Below are positions 17,941 to 26,436 of a DNA stretch of 64,000 nt, in pieces. The translations under genes and the position numbers were made by a program. Every line of letters begins with the position of its first letter. Positions within the stretch are counted from its first letter, which is position 1. The stretch comes from Puia sp963703355 (GTDB lineage: Bacteria > Bacteroidota > Bacteroidia > Chitinophagales > Chitinophagaceae). Below the pieces are notes generated by a model, which saw only the letters and a program-made list of their open reading frames with translations, was not told the origin of the DNA and searched no databases. Location: the NCBI GenBank assembly GCA_963703355.1, contig OY969813.1, forward strand, positions 1,674,001 through 1,738,000. Direction: 5' to 3'.

Positions 17941-18666
17941 CTATTTCTGCAGATTAAAAGCTTCCGATAATGGAACTCCTACCAGCTGTTCCAACTGAAT
18001 AATTGCAATGTTTAAATCTTTTTCGTAACTCACTAACTTAGACTTTCCCATCAAGTATTCCTGATACGCTTTGTTCATAACATCAATTTTAATATCACCA
18101 TCAGAATAAGATTTTTGCGCAGCTTCATAAGCTGAATAATCGTACTCAATGTAACTCCTCTCAATAAATACTATTTCCTTTTTTTCTTTATAGTTTTCAT
18201 AAGCTATAAGTACCTGTGCTTTGAGTGTCTCTGCTTTTTCTTTCTTTAATTCACTATTGACTACAATATTCTCTCTTGCATATTCTTTTTCACTATTCAC
18301 TCTTGAGAAAATATCCAACGGTAATGTAACTCCAAAATTATATATGGGATAATATAGGGCTATCGGAGAGTTTTCGACAGTAAATTCGTTTACATTTCCT
18401 GATAGAACAATAGATCCCAGCCATGAATTTTTAGCCCTGGAGAGTTGGGCTTCTGAGATTTTTATATTGGCATCAGCAATTTTCATTGCAGGCTTATTTA
18501 ATGCCAACTTTACAAGTCTCAGTTTAATCAAAGAATCCTGATATGAAGAAATAACTTCCTGGTTATTTCGAGTTGAAAAGCCCGGTGGGGTCTTAGGAGT
18601 ACCCTGACATAAAGCGTTGAAGTTATTACTAATTATTATTATAAAAACTAAGACGAAGTACTTCAT
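17941..18666 (-). CDS. TolC-like outer-membrane efflux protein, half length
   Basis: A 241-residue exported protein with a signal peptide (MKYFVLVFIIIISNNFNALC) followed by helices with the heptad character of the outer-membrane efflux family. The C-terminal segment NIAIIQLEQLVGVPLSEA is a recognisable TolC-family ending. Complete TolC proteins have two such repeats in about 430 residues; this has roughly one, so a trimer of it could not build the standard barrel unless it assembles differently. It lies between the polymerase and the dehydrogenase pair. A role as a periplasmic helical accessory in glycan export is a guess. Confidence 0.65.
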   Translation of the reverse strand: MKYFVLVFIIIISNNFNALCQGTPKTPPGFSTRNNQEVISSYQDSLIKLRLVKLALNKPAMKIADANIKISEAQLSRAKNSWLGSIVLSGNVNEFTVENSPIALYYPIYNFGVTLPLDIFSRVNSEKEYARENIVVNSELKKEKAETLKAQVLIAYENYKEKKEIVFIERSYIEYDYSAYEAAQKSYSDGDIKIDVMNKAYQEYLMGKSKLVSYEKDLNIAIIQLEQLVGVPLSEAFNLQK

Positions 18667-18743
18667 TTTCGCTTTATTAGTAAGTTGAATTTCATTTTTT
18701 TTATATCCTTATAATTTATAAGCCAGAAGATAGATCATTGAAA

Positions 18744-18762
18744 ATCGGGTTCATATCCCGAT
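18744..18762 (-). terminator. Weak intrinsic terminator after the polymerase gene
   Basis: Arms ATCGGG and CCCGAT with a 7-nt loop, followed on the minus strand by TTTTC. It lies 30 bp past the Wzy-like stop and 78 bp before the TolC-like start. The short stem and weak T-tract leave it uncertain. Confidence 0.4.
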
Positions 18763-18791
18763 GCAGAAGATATCATTGCATAACTTTTTCA

Positions 18792-20294
18792 CTAAATAAG
18801 TTGTTTCGGGGTGATACTTTTATTTTCATCAAATTCTTTCAACCTTCTCATTAAAGATAATGAAGAAAAAAAGAATATGCAAAAAGGATATTGTCCTGTA
18901 GTTTCCTGCGAATACTGAGTGATGATGTTTGGGAAAAGAGTGCAAAGAATAAGTAAAAGAAAAAACTTCAATTCATTGTCGTTCATTTTAAAATAATAAT
19001 TTATCCCCTGATACAATATCGCCAAATTAAAAAGTATCATAAGTGCTAAACCAATCCAACCAATCTCCAGTGCGGCTTTTAAATAACCGCTATCCGTTGC
19101 AAAACCGGCCAAGGGGTGATTCGGATGATTTAATAATCCGGGCATATTGGTCGTGCCCATGCCTCCGCCGAAAGGATGACCGTATATGTATGGTTGAATC
19201 TGGTGCCTGTTTTTGTTTCTCAAATTAAAAGAAGCATCGCGACTGTCAAAAGTCGACCTTATTCTGTTCAAAGTTGCATTATTGTAAATCGGAACGAACA
19301 AAATACCAATGGCAACAATTGTGGCAATTAATAAAGCGAACAAAGTTTTTCGGTTCTGTATTGTAATTAAAAAATAAAGTAACAAGCCGGCCGGAATAAT
19401 AATGTTGGTAGTTCTGGTGCCAGAATAAGCCATACCAAGTAACATAATTATGAAAAAGAAAAAAAGCGTATACTTTTTGGATTTCCCCCTTTCATTAATG
19501 GCTAAAAGAAGTGTTAATAAAGCCATACAGCCTGAAAGCACGCCAAATCCCACCACGTCAGACAAAAATGAAAATTTACGTAACTGACCACCCTGAAATA
19601 AAATTTCATAACCGCCAGGGGATCTCATTATATATTTCATTTCAAAAGAAAAATATCCAAACCATTGTTGATAACACCCGTACGCTGCTGCCACTAAAGA
19701 CAGATAAACCCAGAATCGCACAAAATATTTGAATTTATCCAGACTATCAATCAAGTAATAACTGGAAACATAAAGGAGTATAAAAACAATAGAGCGCCTA
19801 AAGGTTGCTAGCCAGCCGTCGAAACCATCGACATTGGGATTGAGCGCCTGAGTCGCTACATAAAGCGTAAGCAAAAATAAAGTGATGGAAGTACCCGTTT
19901 TTAGGAGCCCATATAAATGAACATTCTTGGATTTTATGGATAATAGAGAACCTAAAAATACAAAAACGGTAAGTATTTCAATAATGCTGCCCGAAGGCAA
20001 AATATCTCGCCCTAAAAGATGATCGGGGAAGAAAATGAAAAAACTTAAAAAGATAACTATATAAAAACCTATTAATGGCTTAAACAAACATAAATAGACT
20101 ACTACTATCCCAATTAAAATGGCTCCTATTGCCACTGTAATTAAAAAAAGATTAAGTGATGCAAGAATTCCCGAACCAATGGCTAACAAAACCCAAAATA
20201 TGATACCCCATGGACTCAGGAGTTTTTTTTGAAACAACTCCTTTTTTGTCCAAGAATATAACTGGTTGGTGATATGGATAGATTCCTTGGGCAT
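18792..20294 (-). CDS. O-antigen ligase/polymerase (Wzy-like) membrane protein
   Basis: A 500-residue protein with about twelve hydrophobic segments and the large external loop typical of the Wzy/WaaL superfamily. The loop region contains RHQIQPYIYGHPFGGGMGT and then DSGYLKAALEIGWIGLALM, the conserved C-terminal signature of these proteins. It would join repeat units in the periplasm. With the flippase (21624) and the co-polymerase (24111) it gives the core of a Wzx/Wzy-dependent pathway in one minus-strand operon. Ligase versus polymerase cannot be decided from sequence; the co-polymerase neighbour favours polymerase. Confidence 0.85.
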   Translation of the reverse strand: MPKESIHITNQLYSWTKKELFQKKLLSPWGIIFWVLLAIGSGILASLNLFLITVAIGAILIGIVVVYLCLFKPLIGFYIVIFLSFFIFFPDHLLGRDILPSGSIIEILTVFVFLGSLLSIKSKNVHLYGLLKTGTSITLFLLTLYVATQALNPNVDGFDGWLATFRRSIVFILLYVSSYYLIDSLDKFKYFVRFWVYLSLVAAAYGCYQQWFGYFSFEMKYIMRSPGGYEILFQGGQLRKFSFLSDVVGFGVLSGCMALLTLLLAINERGKSKKYTLFFFFIIMLLGMAYSGTRTTNIIIPAGLLLYFLITIQNRKTLFALLIATIVAIGILFVPIYNNATLNRIRSTFDSRDASFNLRNKNRHQIQPYIYGHPFGGGMGTTNMPGLLNHPNHPLAGFATDSGYLKAALEIGWIGLALMILFNLAILYQGINYYFKMNDNELKFFLLLILCTLFPNIITQYSQETTGQYPFCIFFFSSLSLMRRLKEFDENKSITPKQLI

Positions 20295-20303
20295 TCAAAC
20301 AGT

Positions 20304-20429
20304 CTAATAAAACATAGTCTTTATGAATAGGAAAACCATGACAATGGTAACAAATAGCAATGCAATCACCTCGATTAACCTATTGTTTTTTTCTTCATTT
20401 TCATTATCTTCTTCTTCACGCAAACTCAT
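20304..20429 (-). CDS. Small single-pass membrane protein (41 residues)
   Basis: Translation of the minus strand gives an uninterrupted 41-codon frame with an ATG start: an acidic N-terminus (MSLREEEDNENEEKNN), one membrane helix (LIEVIALLFVTIVMVFLF), and a short basic-aromatic tail. It starts 4 bp after the stop of the upstream glycosyltransferase and ends 9 bp before the ATG of the polymerase, so it fills the gap exactly as an operon gene would. The amino-acid pattern is clearly protein-like. Function unknown; a small partner of the Wzy-like protein is one possibility. Confidence 0.75.
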   Translation of the reverse strand: MSLREEEDNENEEKNNRLIEVIALLFVTIVMVFLFIKTMFY

Positions 20430-20433
20430 GATT

Positions 20434-21639
20434 CTAATTTAATGTTTGGTTTACTGCACTGTATAATTTCATGACAGAGAGTTGCCAGGTATGGGATTTA
20501 GCTACCAGTTTACGCTTTTCGATACATTCAGCATTTTCAGACGTTTCCAATGCTTTTTCTATAGAATACAAAAATCCTGACAAATCCCGACATAAATAAG
20601 TAATATCCGAAAATTCTTCCATGGCTTCGGTTGCGGTTGCAACTACGGGTTTTCCCGCTGCAAGATATTCATCCACTTTTCTCGGATAATTCCCGATCGT
20701 CATCTGATTTATCACCTGTGGATTAATGCAAACATCAAAATAGTGAACATATGCCGGTAATTCCGATGGATCTTTAGATCCCATAAAAAAAACATTAGGA
20801 AGTTGATGTAATCTGGATTTCCGGAAATCATTATCTTCAGGTCCTACCAGCACTAAATTCCATTGTGGTCTTTCTAAAGCAATCGTAATCAGTAAATCGA
20901 TATCCAATCGTAAACTTAGTAAAGCACCACAATATCCTATCACAGGTTTCCGAATACCAGCAATGTCGGAGGGAAAAATTTCCGGCTTTTTTGCAAATTC
21001 CTCCACATCACAGCCTTGACCAATATAAAAGGTCCGGGGATTATATTTCTTTGCATAATTTTCTAGATATATGGAATTGGTCAAAACGATATCAGATTTT
21101 TTCAAAATCATCGGCTCTGAACTTACACCATGTTTAAAAAAATAAGGTTGAGACAAAAGATAATCCCTGAGATAATATATTGAATTATCGATCTGAAGGA
21201 ATTCTTTCAGGTACAAACCATTATTAAAATCATTATCATTGATAAGTAATGAATTTTTAAAATCAAGCTTTTTACAAGCAATGCCGATCTGATTTGCAAG
21301 TTTCTTATTATTCCGCTTATTAAAAAATGTATATAGTTTCCCGGGAGGCATCCAATTTATTGATTCTAGCACAACCTGAGGATTAAAAACGAAAAGGTTT
21401 GGTCGCACTTCCTCTAGAATCCCCTCGCTTTTTCTGATACTTTTCAGGCGGTTAACCGTTTTTATATCATTTCGATGGATAATAGTTGAAATTCTATCTA
21501 TAGGTTTGTTTACGTAAAGTACTCGGTATTGCAGAGAAAGTTCAATAGCCATGTCCTTAAAATTGCTACCTATTTCCACATCCCATGGCTGAATTCCCAC
21601 CATTATGATATCTCTATTTCGCTTCAATTTGTTTTCCAT
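20434..21639 (-). CDS. Glycosyltransferase, GT4/GT1-like
   Basis: A 401-residue GT-B-fold glycosyltransferase. The C-terminal nucleotide-sugar domain shows IGYCGALLSLRLDIDLL, LVLVGPEDNDFR, NVFFMGSKDPSELPAYVHYF and RKVDEYLAAGKPVVATATEAMEEF, the last carrying the conserved glutamates of the donor site. It overlaps the end of the flippase gene by 16 bp, which implies translational coupling. It would add a sugar to the lipid-linked repeat unit on the cytoplasmic face. Donor and linkage are unknown. Confidence 0.85.
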   Translation of the reverse strand: MENKLKRNRDIIMVGIQPWDVEIGSNFKDMAIELSLQYRVLYVNKPIDRISTIIHRNDIKTVNRLKSIRKSEGILEEVRPNLFVFNPQVVLESINWMPPGKLYTFFNKRNNKKLANQIGIACKKLDFKNSLLINDNDFNNGLYLKEFLQIDNSIYYLRDYLLSQPYFFKHGVSSEPMILKKSDIVLTNSIYLENYAKKYNPRTFYIGQGCDVEEFAKKPEIFPSDIAGIRKPVIGYCGALLSLRLDIDLLITIALERPQWNLVLVGPEDNDFRKSRLHQLPNVFFMGSKDPSELPAYVHYFDVCINPQVINQMTIGNYPRKVDEYLAAGKPVVATATEAMEEFSDITYLCRDLSGFLYSIEKALETSENAECIEKRKLVAKSHTWQLSVMKLYSAVNQTLN

Positions 21640-22976
21640 TGCGCCTTTTCAAAAATCATTTTTGAGAGTTCCGGATAAAATTTAAAAGCATATCTAAAAC
21701 AGGATAAAAATTGAATTCCAAAGTATTTTCTAAGTATAAACTGACTTATAAAAAACCCTATTAGATGTGAAGGAATCAAAGCATAAGCCGCCCCCAAAAA
21801 ACCAAAATATTTTATAAATAAATAGGTGAAAACGATATGCAGTGATGCAATTATCGTTATTGTGAGAAAATTCAGATTTGGCTTACCTGTGGAGTCCATA
21901 ATAACACCAAATTGTTTTAAAAATGCAAGAAATATTCCACTTACACTAATAATCTGCAGGTACGGAATCGCATCGTAATAACGTGGCCCTGCAAGAATAA
22001 AAATGACTATTTTAGGGAACAGAAGGATAACCAATAACATGGGAATGTTAAAGCAAAGCGTCGCTCCTACTGTTCTTTCATAAAAATATTTTATTAAGTC
22101 CTTGTTTTGTGCATTTTCCTTTCTTGAACTTCTGGGGAAAAGCATATCACCTAGTACCTGTGAGGGAATGTCCGCTGTGTTGATAACCCTTACGGCTACG
22201 CTCTGAGATGCGGTATATGTTGTGCTTCCCAGCATTGGTGAAAGCATCATTTGTGCTGCATTTGAAAACACCATAGAACTTAACCCCGTTCCAAAAACAT
22301 ATTTGCCAAAATGCCATAGGCGGAATACCCAATCAGAAGAAAGTATAAAAGTTTTTTCCAGATATATTTTCACATAGTTATAGGCAATGAATATACCAAC
22401 CAATATCCCGATGCAATAAAAAACAACTAATTGATTTAGAGAAACTTTGTGGTTAAGTATTATATATACAACCATCAATAACAAACCGAATCCCTGACGA
22501 AACAAAAAGGTCCAAAATAATCCTTTAAACTGGGATTTGCTGTACATGATCCATTCAAAATGAGAAAACGGGATTAATAAAAGCATGCCCGGGAAAAAAA
22601 TATACATCATAGTCGTAAGAGCCGGAGCCTTCAATAAAGAAGAAAGAAAGGGAGTAAAAATGAACAATATTGCAAGCAAAATAACCGTAACGAGAGAATT
22701 TAAAAATAAAGCTGCGGATAAAACAAATTTATGCTCTTCCTCCGTGCTGTGATTTAGAAACTTTATTAAAGAAGTCTTGACGAGAGTCTGCCTTACAATT
22801 TCAACAAAGGAGGTAATTACCAGAAATAACGACCATACACCCATTTCTGTTTTTGTCAAAGCTTTATGTGCCAACAGCATAGTACTGAGAATGCCAAAAA
22901 CCGGAATGGAAATTTTTTGCAATCCATTGAACAGACCAGCCAACAGCCATCCGCTATTTTTTGCTTCAGATTTCAT
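21624..22976 (-). CDS. Wzx-type oligosaccharide flippase
   Basis: A 450-residue polytopic protein with about twelve to fourteen hydrophobic helices and the MATE/Wzx-like organisation of the polysaccharide biosynthesis export family. Seen: GLFNGLQKISIPVFGILSTM near the start, FGTGLSSMVFSNAAQMMLSP in the middle, and late paired helices ending at the FISQFILRKYFG region. It would flip undecaprenyl-PP-linked repeat units to the periplasm for the Wzy-like protein. Confidence 0.88.
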   Translation of the reverse strand: MKSEAKNSGWLLAGLFNGLQKISIPVFGILSTMLLAHKALTKTEMGVWSLFLVITSFVEIVRQTLVKTSLIKFLNHSTEEEHKFVLSAALFLNSLVTVILLAILFIFTPFLSSLLKAPALTTMMYIFFPGMLLLIPFSHFEWIMYSKSQFKGLFWTFLFRQGFGLLLMVVYIILNHKVSLNQLVVFYCIGILVGIFIAYNYVKIYLEKTFILSSDWVFRLWHFGKYVFGTGLSSMVFSNAAQMMLSPMLGSTTYTASQSVAVRVINTADIPSQVLGDMLFPRSSRKENAQNKDLIKYFYERTVGATLCFNIPMLLVILLFPKIVIFILAGPRYYDAIPYLQIISVSGIFLAFLKQFGVIMDSTGKPNLNFLTITIIASLHIVFTYLFIKYFGFLGAAYALIPSHLIGFFISQFILRKYFGIQFLSCFRYAFKFYPELSKMIFEKAQWKTN

Positions 22977-23018
22977 GCAGGTTTGCCTTTATAAAAGCTC
23001 CTGCGAAATAAGAATAAT

Positions 23019-24095
23019 TTAAGCGCTTGCATAATGTTTTTTTTTACTATTCTCCTCTAACGTAAAAATCCACTTCATATTTAACCTGGATGCAAGTTTA
23101 TAGAGCGCTACGGGAACAAGCAGGCCCATAATGACAACTGTAGGAAACAAAACGGGAACGAATAATATTCCCAGTACCCTTATCATAAATATCCTAACCA
23201 CGGCGAGCACCATTATATGCGCAACATAGATATACAATGAGTGACGACCCAAAATATGTAACCAGGGTATTAATTTAGCTCTTTGAAGATTAAAACTTAG
23301 CAATATGACGAAAAAGCAACCAATGAGTGCAATAACTATAAATGAAACTGGCTGGTAGTATTCAACATAGGTATATTTGATATTAGCATACGGCAGATTA
23401 CCAATCAGAAATAAATATTGTGATATCAAAAAAGGAATCGCTACAATTAACAACAATTTCCAAGACTCAAAATATTTGACATTAGATTTATTTCTGATCG
23501 TCGTACTCAGTAAGTCACCAATGGAAAAAAATAAATAGTAATGAAGAATATCTCCTAAAAATCCAAGATTAATCTTGGCCTGATAAGCTTTTATGCTGAC
23601 TAAAAACAAGATACTTCCGATTAAAATATTGTAAATCGGTTTTAATTTAAATCTATTATAGATGAGTACATAAAGAACAGATACGTTGAATAGAGCATAC
23701 AAGTACCAAAATTGGTCGATAGCACGGGGCATATATAACAGGTCCAGGTAGCTATAAAAAGTTAGTTTTGAATTAATGTATTTACTTAGAAGTATCTGTA
23801 TGGTAATCTGAAATATACCCCAAATAAAGTAAGGATACAGAATTGTGCGCGATTTTGCTATAATATAGTCTTTTAATCCTCTTTTCTTGTAGCTGCCCAT
23901 GACAAAAACTCCTGAAACAATAAAAAACAGGGGCATACGAAAACTAAAGACCATCATATTCGCATGCTCGATGGCCAAATATGCCTGAACATTTATCCCG
24001 GCATCTTTTATACCCTCAAAAGCATGACGATAAACGACTAGTATAATGGCGATTCCTCTGGCATAATCAATCCAGGTTTCTCTTGAAGATTTCAT
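23019..24095 (-). CDS. Acyltransferase family 3 membrane protein
   Basis: A 358-residue membrane protein with about ten helices. It begins with WIDYARGIAIILVVYRHAFE, the acyltransferase-3 opening with the conserved histidine H24, and contains RMPLFFIVSGVF and RTILYPYFIWGIFQI. This branch resembles fucose 4-O-acetylase-type enzymes. It probably O-acetylates the glycan made by the operon. It lies 15 bp after the co-polymerase and 42 bp before the flippase. Confidence 0.88.
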   Translation of the reverse strand: MKSSRETWIDYARGIAIILVVYRHAFEGIKDAGINVQAYLAIEHANMMVFSFRMPLFFIVSGVFVMGSYKKRGLKDYIIAKSRTILYPYFIWGIFQITIQILLSKYINSKLTFYSYLDLLYMPRAIDQFWYLYALFNVSVLYVLIYNRFKLKPIYNILIGSILFLVSIKAYQAKINLGFLGDILHYYLFFSIGDLLSTTIRNKSNVKYFESWKLLLIVAIPFLISQYLFLIGNLPYANIKYTYVEYYQPVSFIVIALIGCFFVILLSFNLQRAKLIPWLHILGRHSLYIYVAHIMVLAVVRIFMIRVLGILFVPVLFPTVVIMGLLVPVALYKLASRLNMKWIFTLEENSKKKHYASA

Positions 24096-24110
24096 TCAGT
24101 TATGCTGAGA

Positions 24111-26333
24111 TCATGAATTAATATTCGCCGGCAATACTTTATTAAGTATAATCCCGCAATTCTTTTCCTGAAGGTCTGTAATAGACTTCCAATTCTTTTC
24201 CTGTAGTTCTGTAATAAACTTCATGGAAATTCTGTCCGTCTGAAGAAAAGGCGCGTCTGCAGAAAAAACAATAAATACGCCATCTACGAATCGCGATAAT
24301 TCCTTGCTGTCCGAAAAATCATTGAGTGACGCACCTTCTACCAATATAAAATCATAATTTTTTTTTACAAAAGAGAAAAAAGCCGCCAAATCCTCTTTTA
24401 GAAATGCTTCTGATGGTGTTATGTTTCCTTCTTTACAACCAATGACAAAAAGATTATCGATGAGCGTATTTCCTGCCAACTCATCTTTTTTTATATGGTG
24501 TAGGAAACCATTAGTCTGTACGACATCCTGTATATAAATTTCAGAATTAAAAAGTCTGGTCAGCGAATTGTTAGAGAAATTCATGTCCACTACAAGAACT
24601 TTCTTTTTACTTAGCGTTAAACTAGTGGATAAAGCCTCTATAATGGTGGATTTACCTGTATTCCTTTGTGTGCTAGTAAAAAGGAAAATTTTTTTATCGC
24701 TGTTAATCAGATCGAATCTTAATTTTCTGATATTGTTTTTGAATATATTAAAATTCCAATACTTATTTCCTAAAAAGTCCTGCTGAATAATAGCTGTTGC
24801 GCTTTCCCGTTTCAATTTGACTTTGTTGATGATACTAACATTTTTTGATTTAGTCAGCCTGTAAAAGATGCTTGGAGTTTTAACGGACGAATCAAATATC
24901 TCCAGAAATAAGAACAAAATAGTTGACAGGAAAAAAACGGAAACACCCGCTAAAGCTATATTAACCAGAGTTTTCTTCGAATTTGGTTCTAATGATGCCT
25001 GACCAGTTATAGTTTGTATGAAGTTGGAAGTGGGATCATCTTTGGCAAGCCCCGCAATCTGATTGGCTATTTCTTTCAAATTGCTCAGCTGTTTATTTTC
25101 CATGCTCAACTGGGTTTGTATAGCTTCTGTCTTTACTGCAGTTCCCGGGTTTGTATTTGTTAATTGGGAATATCTTTTAATACTGGATTCATATTCGTCT
25201 ATTGTAGATTTAGATGCGTTCAGCAATGTTTGCTCTTCCCGGATTTTCATAGTAATATCATCAATATCATCTTTGAGTTTCGATTTTTCGGAGCCAAGAT
25301 TCGACTTGTTATTTATTTCTGTGCGCAAATCGCTTATCTGCTTTTCCAGAACCGGATCTTTTCCTCCTTTACGATTCAGTTCTTCTAATAGGTCATTTCT
25401 TTTATTAGTTAACCTTATCACTTCTTCATTTGCAGTATTTGTCGGGGTGGCGGATTGTAGTTCTGTTAATCTGGACGATAGTGAATTATATCTGTAAAAG
25501 TGTTCATTATATTTGCTCTTTTCATCGGCAAGTCTGGATTCAAGATCTGCAACAGTTGCCATGGCGTTGGTTGTCCGGCTTACAGGATCTACCGTGCCTT
25601 GGCTTACCTTTTCACTTATTAAAAGCTGCCCAAGACTATCTACTTTGATCTGTTGATTATACAGCAAGTCTTTTATATTATGAGCATTTTCATCCATTCT
25701 GGTTTGGTTGAGGCCTTTGTAATAATTTAAAAAAACAACTCCTATGGAATTTACCACCACGGCAGATAACTCCGGATTTCCCGATGTATATGATATGTCC
25801 AGATAATCTGTAATCCCAACCCTATAAACTGAGAGATTTTCCACCAGGTCCACATTATCATATTTATAAAGCTTCAGAAATTCAAGAATATTTTTTTCCT
25901 GTGGTTCGTTTGATCTCAGCAATTCGTTTTTTGCCAATTTGGAGGTTAGAATTTTTATGGCAGAGTCTTGATTTAGATTTTTATATGCAGGACTCAATTG
26001 AGCCTTTTTCGACAGCTTCGTGTACGCATTTTGAGGATTGGTCAGGTCGTGCAATAAGAGTATGTATGAAATTCTGCTCAGCACTTCGGCAGATTTCATT
26101 GTTTCTATTGCATTATCGAATTTCAGTTCTATGTTATAAAAATCAAGTGATGACGTTCCGTCTGTAAGCCTTACTTTTTCAGAAGTATAACCGGTCGAAT
26201 ATTGGGCAACCGACGTAAATAACGGAGTTTTATTAAGTAAGAATAAATAAGTAGAAACCATAGCCAGACAGGAGAGACCAATTATGATCCATTTTTTTCT
26301 ATACAGAAATTTTATGTAATACAAAAGATCCAT
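24111..26333 (-). CDS. Polysaccharide co-polymerase with degenerate BY-kinase domain (Wzc-like)
   Basis: A 740-residue inner-membrane protein. Order: first membrane helix (about 15-33), a Wzz-type periplasmic region with long coiled coil (about 190-430), second membrane helix (about 455-480), and a cytoplasmic P-loop ATPase of the BY-kinase type (about 540-740). Walker A is present (NTGKST, K561), but Walker A-prime reads VVDMN (583-585) instead of DxD, Walker B reads ILVEGAS (E666 for the usual D, no PP), and there is no C-terminal tyrosine cluster. It may set chain length without acting as a tyrosine kinase. A 33-bp in-frame duplication adds 11 residues near 706-727. It is the first gene of the minus-strand glycan operon. 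Confidence 0.88.
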   Translation of the reverse strand: MDLLYYIKFLYRKKWIIIGLSCLAMVSTYLFLLNKTPLFTSVAQYSTGYTSEKVRLTDGTSSLDFYNIELKFDNAIETMKSAEVLSRISYILLLHDLTNPQNAYTKLSKKAQLSPAYKNLNQDSAIKILTSKLAKNELLRSNEPQEKNILEFLKLYKYDNVDLVENLSVYRVGITDYLDISYTSGNPELSAVVVNSIGVVFLNYYKGLNQTRMDENAHNIKDLLYNQQIKVDSLGQLLISEKVSQGTVDPVSRTTNAMATVADLESRLADEKSKYNEHFYRYNSLSSRLTELQSATPTNTANEEVIRLTNKRNDLLEELNRKGGKDPVLEKQISDLRTEINNKSNLGSEKSKLKDDIDDITMKIREEQTLLNASKSTIDEYESSIKRYSQLTNTNPGTAVKTEAIQTQLSMENKQLSNLKEIANQIAGLAKDDPTSNFIQTITGQASLEPNSKKTLVNIALAGVSVFFLSTILFLFLEIFDSSVKTPSIFYRLTKSKNVSIINKVKLKRESATAIIQQDFLGNKYWNFNIFKNNIRKLRFDLINSDKKIFLFTSTQRNTGKSTIIEALSTSLTLSKKKVLVVDMNFSNNSLTRLFNSEIYIQDVVQTNGFLHHIKKDELAGNTLIDNLFVIGCKEGNITPSEAFLKEDLAAFFSFVKKNYDFILVEGASLNDFSDSKELSRFVDGVFIVFSADAPFLQTDRISMKFITELQEKNWKSITDLQEKNCGIILNKVLPANINS
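24157..24222. repeat. 33-bp tandem duplication within the co-polymerase gene
   Basis: Two adjacent 33-bp copies (24157-24189 and 24190-24222) differ at three positions. They encode FITELQEKNWK and SITDLQEKNCG, an 11-residue duplication that keeps the frame. It lies just before the final IILNKV strand of the ATPase domain. Confidence 0.9.
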
Positions 26334-26362
26334 GATAATTTTCTTTATCCGGTTATTAAATT

Positions 26363-26399
26363 AAAAAAATCTGGCACCGTTAAGATACCAGATTTTTTT
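26363..26399 (-). terminator. Strong intrinsic terminator upstream of the glycan operon
   Basis: Perfect 12-bp stem, AAAAAAATCTGG and CCAGATTTTTTT, with a 13-nt loop and flanking A/T runs. It ends the minus-strand 2348-residue gene (stop at 26437) and leaves about 29 nt before the co-polymerase ATG at 26333. The downstream operon therefore needs readthrough or a promoter overlapping the hairpin. Confidence 0.85.
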
Positions 26400-26436
26400 T
26401 AATGACTACTTTTTAGCCGGTCAGTTCAGATTTTCT

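Noticed and set aside
25063..25497. 144-residue plus-strand frame opposite the co-polymerase
   Set aside because: It mirrors the coiled-coil coding region and shows only serine/phenylalanine-rich sequence typical of an antisense frame.
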